Below are positions 11,411 through 21,757 of a stretch of DNA of 64,000 bases, piece by piece; the stretch's first letter is position 1; each line of letters starts with the position of its first letter. Position numbers and translations under genes: made by a program. The notes under the pieces are model-generated. The model worked only from the letters and a program-made list of their open reading frames with translations, had not been told where the DNA came from and ran no database searches. Source of the stretch: Rutidosis leptorrhynchoides (taxonomy: Eukaryota; Streptophyta; Magnoliopsida; Asterales; Asteraceae); NCBI RefSeq assembly GCF_046630445.1, contig NC_092335.1, forward strand, positions 37,100,001 to 37,164,000, read 5' to 3'.

Positions 11411-12310
11411 GAGAGAGAATTAGAAAGAGAATTGGAAGTGAAATGGAGTGAATGATGAGTGGTAAGTGGTGAGTGGTGAGTGGGGTTAAAAGGAGTTCTA
11501 GTTAGTTGACTAGTTCATGGTAGAAGTTAAAATTGATTAGTCATGTATGACATAATCAAGAGTGGAATCCCATGCTAGTTCCTATTGGTATATACCCATA
11601 GTAAGTACGTCTTGAAGCTGTGTATAATACGGGTATAAATACGACTAAAATTCTTGATGAAAAAAGAATGGGAATGTAACTGTAACCATTTTCGTTAAGT
11701 ATGAGTGTTTTGATATATGTCTTGAAGTCTTCCAAAAGTATATTAATATATCTAAATACACTACATATATATACATTTTAACTGAGTCGTTAAGTCATCG
11801 TTAGTCGGTACATGTAAGTGTTGTTTTGAAACCTTTAAGTTAACGATCTCATTTAATATTGTTAACCCATTGTTTATTATATCTAATGAGATGTTAAATT
11901 ATTATATTATCATGATATTATGATATATTAATATATCTTAATATGATATATATACATTTAAATGTCGTTACAATGATAATCGTTACATATATGTCTCGTT
12001 TCGAAATCCTTAAATTAGTAGTCTTGTTTTTATGTATATAACTCATTGTTAATATACTTATGGAGATACTTACTTATCATAATCTCATGTTAACAATATG
12101 TATATCCATATATATATCGTCATGTCATTTTTACGAGTTTTAACGTTCGTGAATCGCCGGTCAACTTGGGTGGTCAATTGTCTATATGAAACCTATTTCA
12201 GTTAATCAAGTCTTAATAAGTTTGATTGCTTAACATGTTGGAAACACTTAATCATGTAAATATCAATTTCATCTAATATATATAAACATGGAAAAGTTCG
12301 GGTCACTACA
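9025..12310 (-). mobile_element. Long LTR (3.29 kb), 5' LTR of right F-box Ty3 copy
   Basis: Same family and termini as 1053-4473. Its outer edge (12310) joins LARD internal sequence that is continuous at 18877-18942, so this element inserted into a LARD. It contains a (GT)n run at 11376-11409. No coding region is supported. Confidence 0.75.
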
Positions 12311-12376
12311 ATTTTATTGTTAGCCATGACGACCTCACTCAAATTTCGGGACGAAATTTCTTTAACGGGGAGGTAC
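12311..12376 (+). mobile_element. 3' internal end of an upstream LARD copy
   Basis: These 66 bases match 18877-18942 with one difference. They include the 19-nt hairpin AAATTTCGGGACGAAATTT (12341-12359) and the polypurine tract TTTAACGGGGAGGTAC next to the LTR. This is the tail of a second LARD internal region whose remainder was displaced by the Ty3 insertion. Confidence 0.8.
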
Positions 12377-13441
12377 TGTGATGACCTGAAAATTTCTGAC
12401 CAAATTTAAACTTAATCTTTAACGTTTCCGACACGATAAGCAAAGTCTATGAAGTTGAATCTCAAAATTTTGAACTATTCAATTACCCTTCGATTGTTCT
12501 CAATGATTCGCGAACAATTATATGTAAATAGATACATATACTATAACTTGAAAACTTGACAAAGTGCTGAGTATATGATACTGTGCATTAAACTTATTGG
12601 TTTGATTATCCAATTGATATATTTAACTACGGAGTTAAAAGATTATGCCAAACGATTGATATTTATTGAGTCCCTTAAGGATTATGATATTATTATGGGT
12701 CTCTGTTGTGAGGTCCACGTTGATTTGGGAAATCATTCATTTTTAACGGTATTCGGAATAAATGGTAAAGTGTTCGTTTAATTAACGTAATTTGGACACA
12801 TACAATAATAAGGAATATTAACTGTTGGAATTAGATATATGAATAACTTGCGATATATATTTTAAAACGTGTTTATTAATATTGAAAATATATATTTAAC
12901 AATACGATAAAATATAACATTAACTTGGTTATAAAAACGAATTGTTATTATATATATATTAACAAATAGCGAGACGATGATTTATAGAAGTAAATGATCA
13001 AAATACTCGAAAGTTTAAGATATACTTTGAGTTGTATAGTTTATGGATAATTTAAGGCTATATTTTGACAAAGGTACGTGACACGAAATGTAAAATACAA
13101 ATTTGTACGAAAGGACATTTGAAAAACCGGAACCGGGACATAAGTCGAGTGATGACGTACGACTTATCGGAACAAAAATTACAAGTCAACTATGCATGTG
13201 AATTTAATATAATATATAATTAATTATATAAATTAAATATATTATATAAAATTATGTCGACAAACAAAAAGTTAAAAGTTTGTGAGCTGGATCAGAGGGC
13301 CATGTGATCGCATGGCCTTGAAGCACAAATCCCATGCGATCGCATGGGGTACTTTTTCAGAAAAGGTTCTATAAATTGCACGATTTCAGTTCTGTTTTCT
13401 CACACTATTAATATTACTCCGTAAGTATTTATTATTATTTA

Positions 13442-13523
<82 letters not shown>

Positions 13524-15210
13524 ATTATTATTATTAAGATTAATATTATTATTAATCTTATTATTATTAATATTATTAATTAGTATTATACATAAAATAC
13601 TACGACGAGGTCTTGAGCGTGTCACTTTCAAAATGGTTTTCAAGCGGGATAGAGCTAAGAAAGTTATGGGTAATGTTCGGGGGTATAGTTGTGAATCAAA
13701 CCTAGTGTTTATCATCTCTGTTACGTCTACGTACTTTACTACAATATTGAATCTCAATATTGATACGTAAGCACTCATATTTTATCTTTTATATATTAAT
13801 TGCGTATCCATGTCTAGTGCTCGAGTATATATATTTATACATACGTGTATGCTAAATTTCTTCGTTAAACAGTTTATAATGAATCACGAATTAATTACAT
13901 ATATTACTGGTAAAAGCTATATGATATATATGTTTTTGGAAAGCTGGCGAAAAATCAATAACTTTTCATTTAGATATCGAATAATTTCGATGAACGGATA
14001 AAAAGATATGATCAACTGAATTATGATTAACGTTAATTGAAATTGCTTTTGAATTTACAATTAAGATTTAAACAACTTGTTTACGAGATTGATAAATTGT
14101 ATTTTTGAACATTACCAACCGAGTAAATGAATCCTTATATAAGGTACGTCTCGTTTTGTTAAACAACTGTCAAAATTGTCTTTTTGAAACAACTTTGGAT
14201 AACTTTTGTATGTCGATCTCGAGCATTAGGATTATGATACACTATGACCAGACCTAGCTTGGTAGACATTTATTGACCAACATATGCTCTCTAGGTTGAG
14301 ATCTACGGTTATTTGGTATTCCGAGTTTCGATCACATTTCGGTGAACAACTTTATGTACTGCTAAGGTGAGTTTCATTTGCTCCCTTTTTAATTGCTTTT
14401 GCAATCTATATTTTTGGGCTGAAAATACATGCAATTTATTTTAAATGCAATGGATACAAGTACATACTAAATTCTACACTGAGTTTAAACCGAAAATCCC
14501 TTAGCTTTGGTAACTAGTAACTGCCAGTTATAAGAACTGGTGGGCGCGAGTAGTAGTATATGGATCCATAGGGCTTGATATCCCCGTCCGAGCTAGAGCA
14601 CTAGCCTTTTAACGGACGTATGCTATTTGAGAAGCGTACACGTTGGTTTGCGTGTATTATTAAGATGATTATACAAAGGGTACAAATTATATATACGCTA
14701 AGTTTAGTTACCAGGGTGCTCAATTTCGTAGAATATTTTGATAAACGTTTCTGGATGAAACAACTGAAATCTTGTGATCCACCTTTATGTACAGATTATG
14801 CAAAACATTAAAACTATGAACTCACCAACCTTTGTGTTGACACTTGTTAGCATGTTTATTCTCAGGTTCCCTAGAAGTCTTCTGCTGTTTGCTTATATGT
14901 TAGACAAGCTATGTGCATGGAGTCATACATGGCATATTTTTCAAGGAAACGTTGCATTCACCAAATCATCACCATGTATCTTATTTTGACTGCATTGTCA
15001 ACGAAAGTACTATTGTAAACTATTATTTACGGTGATTGTCTATATGTAGAAATCATCAGATGTCGAAAACCTTTGATTTAAATATTCATTTATGGTGTGC
15101 CTTTTCAAAAGAATGCAATGTTTACAAAACGTATCATATAGAGGTCAAATACCTCGCAATGAAATCAATGAATGACGTATTGTCCATATGGATTTGGAGT
15201 GATCGTCACA
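12377..15210 (+). mobile_element. LARD LTR, shared middle LTR of tandem array (2.83 kb)
   Basis: The ends are TGTGATGACC...GATCGTCACA. A polypurine tract lies immediately to the left and a primer site immediately to the right, so it served as 3' LTR of the left copy and 5' LTR of the right copy. It contains an (ATT)n run at 13442-13520, two palindromes (13298-13317 and 13331-13348) and a TATAAA box at 13370-13375. It is almost identical to 18943-21757. The small ORFs repeated in both LTRs carry no independent evidence of coding. Confidence 0.85.
13370..13375 (+). promoter_or_regulatory. LTR TATA box with upstream palindromes
   Basis: TATAAA lies 22 bp after a perfect 18-bp palindrome, CCCATGCGATCGCATGGG (13331-13348). 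A second, imperfect 20-bp palindrome is at 13298-13317. The same arrangement recurs in the LTR at 18943-21757. Probable U3 promoter core. Confidence 0.55.
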
Positions 15211-15591
15211 GTTGGTATCAGAGCGTTGGTCCTAGTGAACCAGGTCTTGCATTAGTGTGTCTAACTGATAGTTGTTAGGATACATTCGTAAGTCTGGACT
15301 TCGACCGTGTCTGCATGTCAAAAGTTTTGCTTATCATTTCTTGTCGGAAATTATCTGTCTATCATCTTAAGTCTAAACGCTTCTTATTGCATTGATTGCA
15401 TAGATAGTATAGACAAAATTCATATCTTGGCATATCTATTCCAGTAAACTTTGCCTGACATCTTCCGTAAAATCCTCCGTAACTTATGGGATTCTGGTAT
15501 TATAAATACATACGTAAACTATGTATTGAGGAGTACCAAATTAGTCCTATAATCTATTTCTTTCCAAAAATCTTTTCTTTGATTACACAAA
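15211..15591 (+). other. LARD primer site and leader
   Basis: The primer site TGGTATCAGAGC (15213-15224) is an exact initiator-methionine tRNA match. The leader after it contains GCATTAGTGTGTCTAACTG and CTGGACTTCGACCGTGTCTG, which recur in the leaders of the F-box Ty3 family. No ORF lies in this stretch. Confidence 0.8.
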
Positions 15592-16149
15592 ATGGATCCT
15601 GTATCTAGTTCAAATTCCTTAGATTCCGACAGCTATTCCGATATGGATTTCCATTCGAGCTCCAAAAGCAGCGTAACCGGAATGGATCAACCAATTAGCC
15701 ATCATCTATTCTGGATGAATTGGGGATGGGTTCGTAATCTACTTAATCATTGGAGACAAGAAGAAGGCGATCCCTTCCATCCACCACATTCACCTCTTGG
15801 CGAAGAACCTGAAGCACTTACCGGCGAACCCGTTCGTAACACCATTTTCACCCTCATTTCCAGAACAGCTCGCAACGACTACGTAATATCCAATATTCTA
15901 AATCTTATTCATCTGCTTGTCCGAACCGCCAATCATCCCAGTATAATAGAAGAAGTCAACGAGCTTCGCGCTCGGGTAAAGGCTTTAGAAAATATGGTGT
16001 AAAGGTTACAAGCACCAGCAGCATCACCTGCATCAACAGTACCACCAACAACAACACCAACAACACCATTACCACCACCAACAACATCCGCATTGCAAAT
16101 CTCAACTTCACAATCTGTCCCACGAGCATCAACGTCATACACACTGTAG
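15592..16149 (+). pseudogene. LARD ORF-a, coiled-coil protein of unknown function
   Basis: The ATG at 15592 opens a 136-residue frame ending in TAA at 16000-16002. Beyond the stop the same frame stays open for 48 more residues, rich in Pro/Thr, to a TAG at 16147. The related LARD at 42015-42433 has glutamine (CAA) at the TAA position, so the ancestral product was probably about 185 residues. It has a Ser/Asp-rich N-terminus, a W-V-R-N-L-L-N-H-W-R-Q-E-E block, a D-P-F-H-P-P motif, a hydrophobic middle predicted helical, a heptad-like I-E-E-V-N-E-L-R-A-R-V-K-A-L-E-N-M segment, and the Pro/Thr tail. It occupies the slot between primer site and gag that the acidic/F-box pair fills in the Ty3 family. 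I do not recognise it as gag. Function unknown. Confidence 0.55.
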
Positions 16150-17440
16150 TTACCAAGAAATACCAGCAACAATAACCGATGAAGTATTAACTCATTTCCC
16201 CTGAAGAAATTTTATGTATATTTAATATATATGAATTTTGAAATCAAAATAAATCTTTTTGTACTAAGCTATTACGTGTGAATCTTAACTGGTAGGTACT
16301 ACTCGGTTAGTTCATATTACTAATATGCAATGATGTACATCCTTCCTTAACAACTTAACCATTGTTAACTACAATCTCTGTTTCAACTTAATGAATTCCA
16401 TTTCATAATAAACCAAGTGTATTATTCAATTACATAATTGATTTTACATTTTCATTTTTGATGTACTCGAAACTTTCCAGAAAACATCATCTGTGCCTTG
16501 TGAGGTTCACAAAAATTCCACGAGCATCAACATCCTTCACCAAGGAATACGAATAAATAATGAAGTATCGATTACATTAGCGAAATACTCCGCAAAGATT
16601 ATGTAATCTTTAATGTTTTAGAGATTAATCATTTCTAAGTCAAGCCGAAAATCAAATGAGCTTATGATATTAACTCATTAAATCTGTGTTACATCTGAAG
16701 AAAATATACATACATATATTTTCATAAAGACGGTAATAAAAATTCTTTTGTACAAAGTATTAATTGTGAAATCTTTAACGGGTAGGTAATACCGAGAAAT
16801 ATATAAGTTCGCAATTAATATGTTACACTGTACATTCTTCAACTTTGATTCAAAAATTATTAACAATGTTCACAACGATATACAATCGTTTTCATACAAA
16901 TTCAATTACATATTCTGATATTAATGGATCAGATTCCAAGTCATAACTCTGAACCGGTGACATCATTCTTAGATCTCTACATCTTTCAAATCTATATTTT
17001 GACATCAAAACTGTGCAAGATCCTTTAGCGTTGTTTTTACCGAAAATAACCTTGCAATTCCTTTTCAAAGTATCTAGTTTTACCACACTTCCAACCAGTC
17101 AACTTCAACTTTTCAGATTAAGCCTTATTGTAATCTTGATATATACGTTCTTGTTACTGGGAACCTTTTATGTTCCACCACATTAGCAGTAAATTTACCA
17201 ACAACTTCATTGATCCTTGACCTTCTGAAAAATCCTTATACTCATTGAAACCCTATCATGTACTCATCTACATCTTCTAACGATAATTGCCATACCAACT
17301 ACCGGGAATTAGCAATCAGTATTTCGAATTTCGCAGCAATTCTACGCCAACAGTTATATATAAACATATAATGTCTATCTCCTAGACTTATTTACTCCGA
17401 ATGTGAAGTTTCTGAAAAACATCCCAAACTATGAACTAGT
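16150..17440 (+). mobile_element. LARD internal region without recognisable genes
   Basis: Non-coding as far as can be read. It holds two diverged copies of a block ending in a polypurine-tract-like sequence, at 16284-16300 and 16774-16789 (TTTAACGGGTAGGTAA), each followed by similar AT-rich sequence. This looks like an internal duplication or leftover ends of deleted gag-pol. Confidence 0.5.
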
Positions 17441-17446
17441 TCTCTG

Positions 17447-17786
17447 AAATTGGAACAATGCTGATGAAGCAGCAAAAAAAACTATAAACGACTTTAACAG
17501 TCGAAAGTTTGATGATAAAGAGTAGTGTATTGGAAAAGCACAGAAAAAGAGAAGGTTTGGAACTGGAAAGCGGGTTGAGCAAAGTATGAAGGAAGCTGTA
17601 GACAAAACACAAGGACGAAATCTACCTTCAAAGAATCCAAATGATTCAGTGTCTGCTGAAACCATTAGTAAGAACCTAACTTCCTATTCTAAACCTTCAC
17701 AGACAGATTTTCCGCATCATCCTCTGATATTAGAAATTCTAAGATATCATCGTATCTTTCATTATAAATATCCTCCATATTTCTGA
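17447..17786 (+). pseudogene. Captured poly(A)-binding protein fragment (RRM3-RRM4 linker), LARD copy 1
   Basis: Conceptual translation gives N-A-D-E-A-A-K-K-T-I, then F-D-D-K-E, then G-K-A-Q-K-K, then M-K-E-A-V-D-K-T-Q-G and K-N-P-N-D-S-V-S. In order and spacing this matches the end of RRM3, the linker and the start of RRM4 of plant cytoplasmic poly(A)-binding proteins (pattern NADDAA / FDDKE / GKAQKK / KEAxDKxQGxNLYxKNxDDSxSDE). Stops and a frameshift break the first half, leaving an open frame of 66 codons from 17586. After the RRM4 start the similarity ends, and a tail ending F-H-Y-K-Y-P-P-Y-F follows that is shared with the copy at 39929-40257. The assignment rests on recalled family motifs. 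It is a captured host fragment on the element's sense strand, unlikely to bind RNA. Confidence 0.65.
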
Positions 17787-18328
17787 AGATATTTTCATAA
17801 CTATTCTTATCTGAAATCATTTATCTCTTCACGCTATCTGTGTTACATCATAAAAGAAACTATTTTAGTTTCTAATTTCTGAAAATTTCTGAAAATTTCG
17901 AAAAATGGATGTTTTTGAAGTAGTGTTGGGAATTGAAGCATGAATTAGTATAATATAATGACACTTGATCAACGTGATTATATTACAGTAAGTGATGCTG
18001 AGTTTCTAATGGAACGTGATAAAGGTTCACAGATCCCACCCTCATCATGAACCATGTTACATTACTCTTTCATTCTATATAATCTCTAAATATATCAAGA
18101 AAATATATTTCTTGATGATTCGGTCTTTTTCTGATATTCTGGTAATTTAACAAATCAAGATAGTGCTATTACAATTTCTTTCTTAGAACATTAACTATGT
18201 TCATTCCGAAATGTATACCTTCGAATTCTGGACCATTATTCGCTTGACTTGAAGGCGGGAAGAGAGAACGAAAGCATGAAGCTTCGAAATGTAACGGAGA
18301 ATAAAAAGCCCGATAAAAACACATAAAT
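17787..18328 (+). mobile_element. LARD internal region, non-coding
   Basis: AT-rich sequence shared in order with 39403-39928 and 62450-63061 in opposite orientation. On the minus strand, a short block that translates as N-G-P-E-F recurs in all three copies (near 18230, 39496 and 62631). It could be a second exon of the antisense gene or just conserved element sequence. Confidence 0.45.
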
Positions 18329-18502
18329 TTACAAACCGTGTATATCAATGCGTATAGCAATATAAAGACACGGGAGAATTAAAAACACTATAACCCCAAG
18401 GTAGTGATAGAAGAAAATAACTTCCTCCGGTGGTAGATGAAAAAGAAGAATGACAGATATGAAAGTTAGGAGTATATCAAGAATCAGAACTGGATGAACC
18501 AT
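18329..18502 (-). CDS. Antisense two-helix membrane microprotein, LARD copy 1 (57 aa)
   Basis: The ATG at 18502 opens a 57-codon ORF on the strand opposite to the element. Layout: a short N-terminus (M-V-H-P), a hydrophobic helix at about residues 5-23, a turn L-P-P-E-E at 23-27, an aromatic stretch (F-F-Y-H-Y), a second hydrophobic helix at about 35-50 containing L-P-C-L-Y-I-A-I, and the ending H-G-L. The same frame is open in two other LARDs (39223-39402 and 62282-62449), with many third-position differences and only an in-frame length change. A TATAAAT box lies 79 bp upstream of the ATG (18581-18587) and a pyrimidine-rich stretch follows it. The product is probably a small hairpin membrane protein. 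I recognise no family. Expression is not shown. Confidence 0.5.
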   Translation of the reverse strand: MVHPVLILDILLTFISVILLFHLPPEEVIFFYHYLGVIVFLILPCLYIAIRIDIHGL

Positions 18503-18580
18503 TTTCACAATCTATTAAGAAGTATGAAATAAGGAAAAAGATTATAGGAGTGGTGAAAATAAATGAAACGGAAGAGGTCA

Positions 18581-18587
18581 ATTTATA
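18581..18587 (-). promoter_or_regulatory. TATA box of antisense microprotein unit
   Basis: TATAAAT on the minus strand, followed by pyrimidine-rich sequence and the ATG at 18502. The equivalent boxes at 39147-39153 and 62199-62205 sit 76 and 83 bp before their ATGs. Confidence 0.45.
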
Positions 18588-18906
18588 GCAAAATATCAGA
18601 CATAGCAATCGAGGCAGATTACGCATATAATCAAAGGAAATCTTAATTTCCTTAAAATTCGAAGAATCAAATCTTATTAGATTATGAAGATTTTCTATTC
18701 CTTAAATTTCGGAAATCAATCGTTACTACGTCAAGAGTTAATACGAATCTCTATTCCTTCATTTCACTCTATTATGATAACTTCTCTCATACGCTCCGAG
18801 TAATTGGATTGTTTTATCCATATTATTCAACGGTGATAAAAATTCTATTTATCAACTCATATTCGTCATGAAAACAATTTTATTGTTAGCCATGACGACC
18901 TCACTC

Positions 18907-18942
18907 AAATTTCGGGACGAAATTTCTTTAACGGGGAGGTAC
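18907..18942 (+). promoter_or_regulatory. Hairpin plus polypurine tract of LARD
   Basis: AAATTTCGGGACGAAATTT (18907-18925) has perfectly complementary 8-bp arms around a GGA loop. It is followed directly by TTTAACGGGGAGGTAC, the plus-strand priming tract ending at the LTR. The same unit occurs at 12341-12376 and, reversed, at 38789-38824 and 61860-61895. Confidence 0.7.
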
Positions 18943-20009
18943 AGTGATGACCTGAAAATTTCTGACCAAATTTAAACTTAATCTTTAACGTTTCCGACAC
19001 GATAAGCAAAGTCTATGAAGTTGAATCTCAAAATTTTGAACTATTCAATTACCCTTCGATTGTTCTCAATGATTCGCGAATAATTATATGTAAATAGATA
19101 CATATACTATAACTTGAAAACTTGACAAAGTGCTGAGTATATGATACTGTGCATTAAACTTATTGGTTTGATTATTCGATTGATATATTTAACTACGGAG
19201 TTAAAAGATTATGCCAAACGATTGATATTTATTGAGTCCCTTAAGGATTATGATATTATTATGGGTCTCTGTTGTGAGGTCCACGTTGATTTGGGAAATC
19301 ATTCATTTTTAACGGTATTCGGAATAAATGGTAAAGTGTTCGTTTAATTAACGTAATTTGGACACATACAATAATAAGGAATATTAACTGTTGGAATTAG
19401 ATATATGAATAACTTGCGATATATATTTTAAAACGTGTTTATTAATATTGAAAATATATATTTAACAATACGATAAAATATAACATTAACTTGGTCATAA
19501 AAACGAATTGTTATTATATATATATATTAACAAATAGCGAGACGATGATTTATAGAAGTAAATGATCAAAATACTCGAAAGTTTAAGATATACTTTGAGT
19601 TGTATAGTTTATGGATAATTTAAGGCTATATTTTGACAAAGGTACGTGACACGAAATGTAAAATACAAATTTGTACGAAAGGACATTTGAAAAACCGGAA
19701 CCGGGACATAAGTCGAGTGATGACGTACGACTTATCGGAACAAAAATTACAAGTCAACTATGCATGTGAATTTAATATAATATATAATTAATTATATAAA
19801 TTAAATATATTATATAAAATTATGTCGACAAACAAAAAGTTAAAAGTTTGTGAGCTGGATCAGAGGGCCATGTGATCGCATGGCCTTGAAGCATAAATCC
19901 CATGCGATCGCATGGGGTACTTTTTCAGAAAAGATTCTATAAATTGCACGATTTCAGTTCTGTTTTCTCACACTATTAATATTACTCCGTAAGTATTTAT
20001 TATTATTTA

Positions 20010-20070
<61 letters not shown>

Positions 20071-21757
20071 ATTATTATTATTAAGATTAATATTATTATT
20101 AATCTTATTATTATTAATATTATTAATTAGTATTATACATAAAATACTACGACGAGGTCTTGAGCGTGTCACTTTCAAAATGGTTTTCAAGCGGGATAGA
20201 GCTAAGAAAATTATGGGTAATGTTCGGGGGTATAATTATGAATCAAACCTAGTGTTTATCATCTCCGTTACGTCTACGTACTTTACTACAATATTGAATC
20301 TCAATATTGATACGTAAGCACTCATATTTTATCTTTTATATATTAATTGCGTATCCATGTCTAGTGCTCGAGTATATATATTTATACATACGTGTATGCT
20401 AAATTTCTTCGTTAAACAGTTTATAATGAATCACGAATTAATTACATATATTACTGGTAAAAGCTATATGATATATATGTTTTTGGAAAGCTGGCGAAAA
20501 ATCAATAACTTTTCATTTAGATATCGAATAATTTCGATGAACGGATTAAAAGATATGATCAACTGAATTATGATTAACGTTAATTGAAATTGCTTTTGAA
20601 TTTACAATTAAGATTTAAACAACTTGTTTACGAGATTGATAAATTGTATTTTTGAACATTACCAACCGAGTAAATGAATCCTTATATAAGGTACGTCTCG
20701 TTTTGTTAAACAACTGTCAAAATTGTCTTTTTGAAACAACTTTGGATAACTTTTGTATGTCGATCTCGAGCATTAGGATTATGATACACTATGACCAGAC
20801 CTAGCTTGGTAGACATTTATTGACCAACATATGCTCTCTAGGTTGAGATCTACGGTTATTTGGTATTCCGAGTTTCGATCACATTTCGGTGAACAACTTT
20901 ATGTACTGCTAAGGTGAGTTTCATTTGCTCCCTTTTTAATTGCTTTTGCAATCTATATTTTTGGGCTGAGAATACATGCAATTTATTTTAAATGCAATGG
21001 ATACAGGTACATACTAAATTCTACACTGAGTTTAAACCGAAAATCCCTTAGCTTTGGTAACTAGTAACTGCCAGTTATAAGAACTGGTGGGCGCGAGTAG
21101 TAGTATATGGATCCATAGGGCTTGATATCCCCGTCCGAGCTAGAGCACTAGCCTTTTAACGGACGTATGCTATTTAAGAAGCGTACACGTTGGTTTGCGT
21201 ATATTTTTAAGATGATTATACAAAGGGTACAAATTATATATACGCTAAGTTTAGTTACCAGGGTGCTCAATTTCGTAGAATATTTTGATAAACGTTTCTG
21301 GATGAAACAACTGAAATCTTGTGATCCACCTTTATGTACAGATTATGCAAAACATTAAAACTATGAACTCACCAACCTTTGTGTTGACACTTGTTAGCAT
21401 GTTTATTCTCAGGTTCCCTAGAAGTCTTCTGCTGTTTGCTTATATGTTAGACAAGCTATGTGCATGGAGTCATACATGGCATATTTTTCAAGGAAACGTT
21501 GCATTCACCAAATCATCACCATGTATCTTATTTTGACTGCATTGTCAACGGAAGTACTATTGTAAACTATTATTTACGGTGATTGTCTATATGTAGAAAT
21601 CATCAGATGTCGAAAACCTTTGATTTAAATATTCATTTATGGTGTGCCTTTTCAAAAGAATGCAATGTTTACAAAACGTATCATATAGAGGTCAAATACC
21701 TCGCAATGAAATCAATGAATGACGTATTGTCCATATGGATTTAGAGCGATCGTCACA
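18943..21757 (+). mobile_element. LARD 3' LTR (2.82 kb)
   Basis: Nearly identical to 12377-15210. The main difference is a shorter (ATT)n run at about 20012-20066. The first base is A instead of T, so the terminus reads AGTGATGACC. It ends in CGTCACA at 21757 and abuts the chromovirus pol linker, showing the array inserted there. Confidence 0.85.

Noticed and set aside
1053..12310. A single Ty3 element with LTRs at 1053-4473 and 9025-12310
   Set aside because: No polypurine tract at the left junction, RT is cut there, and a primer site lies on the far side of the left LTR. Nested self-insertion explains this better.
12575..12781. 68-codon ORF present in both LARD LTRs (also 19141-19347)
   Set aside because: The LTRs are near-identical by mechanism, so repetition is no evidence of coding. 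No homologue was seen in the diverged LARD LTRs and no motif is present.
13386..13778. Asn-rich ORF (and 19954-20190)
   Set aside because: It is the (ATT)n microsatellite read on the other strand.
17429..17665. 78-codon minus-strand ORF
   Set aside because: Lies opposite to the PABP-derived fragment; only the sense strand shows family motifs.
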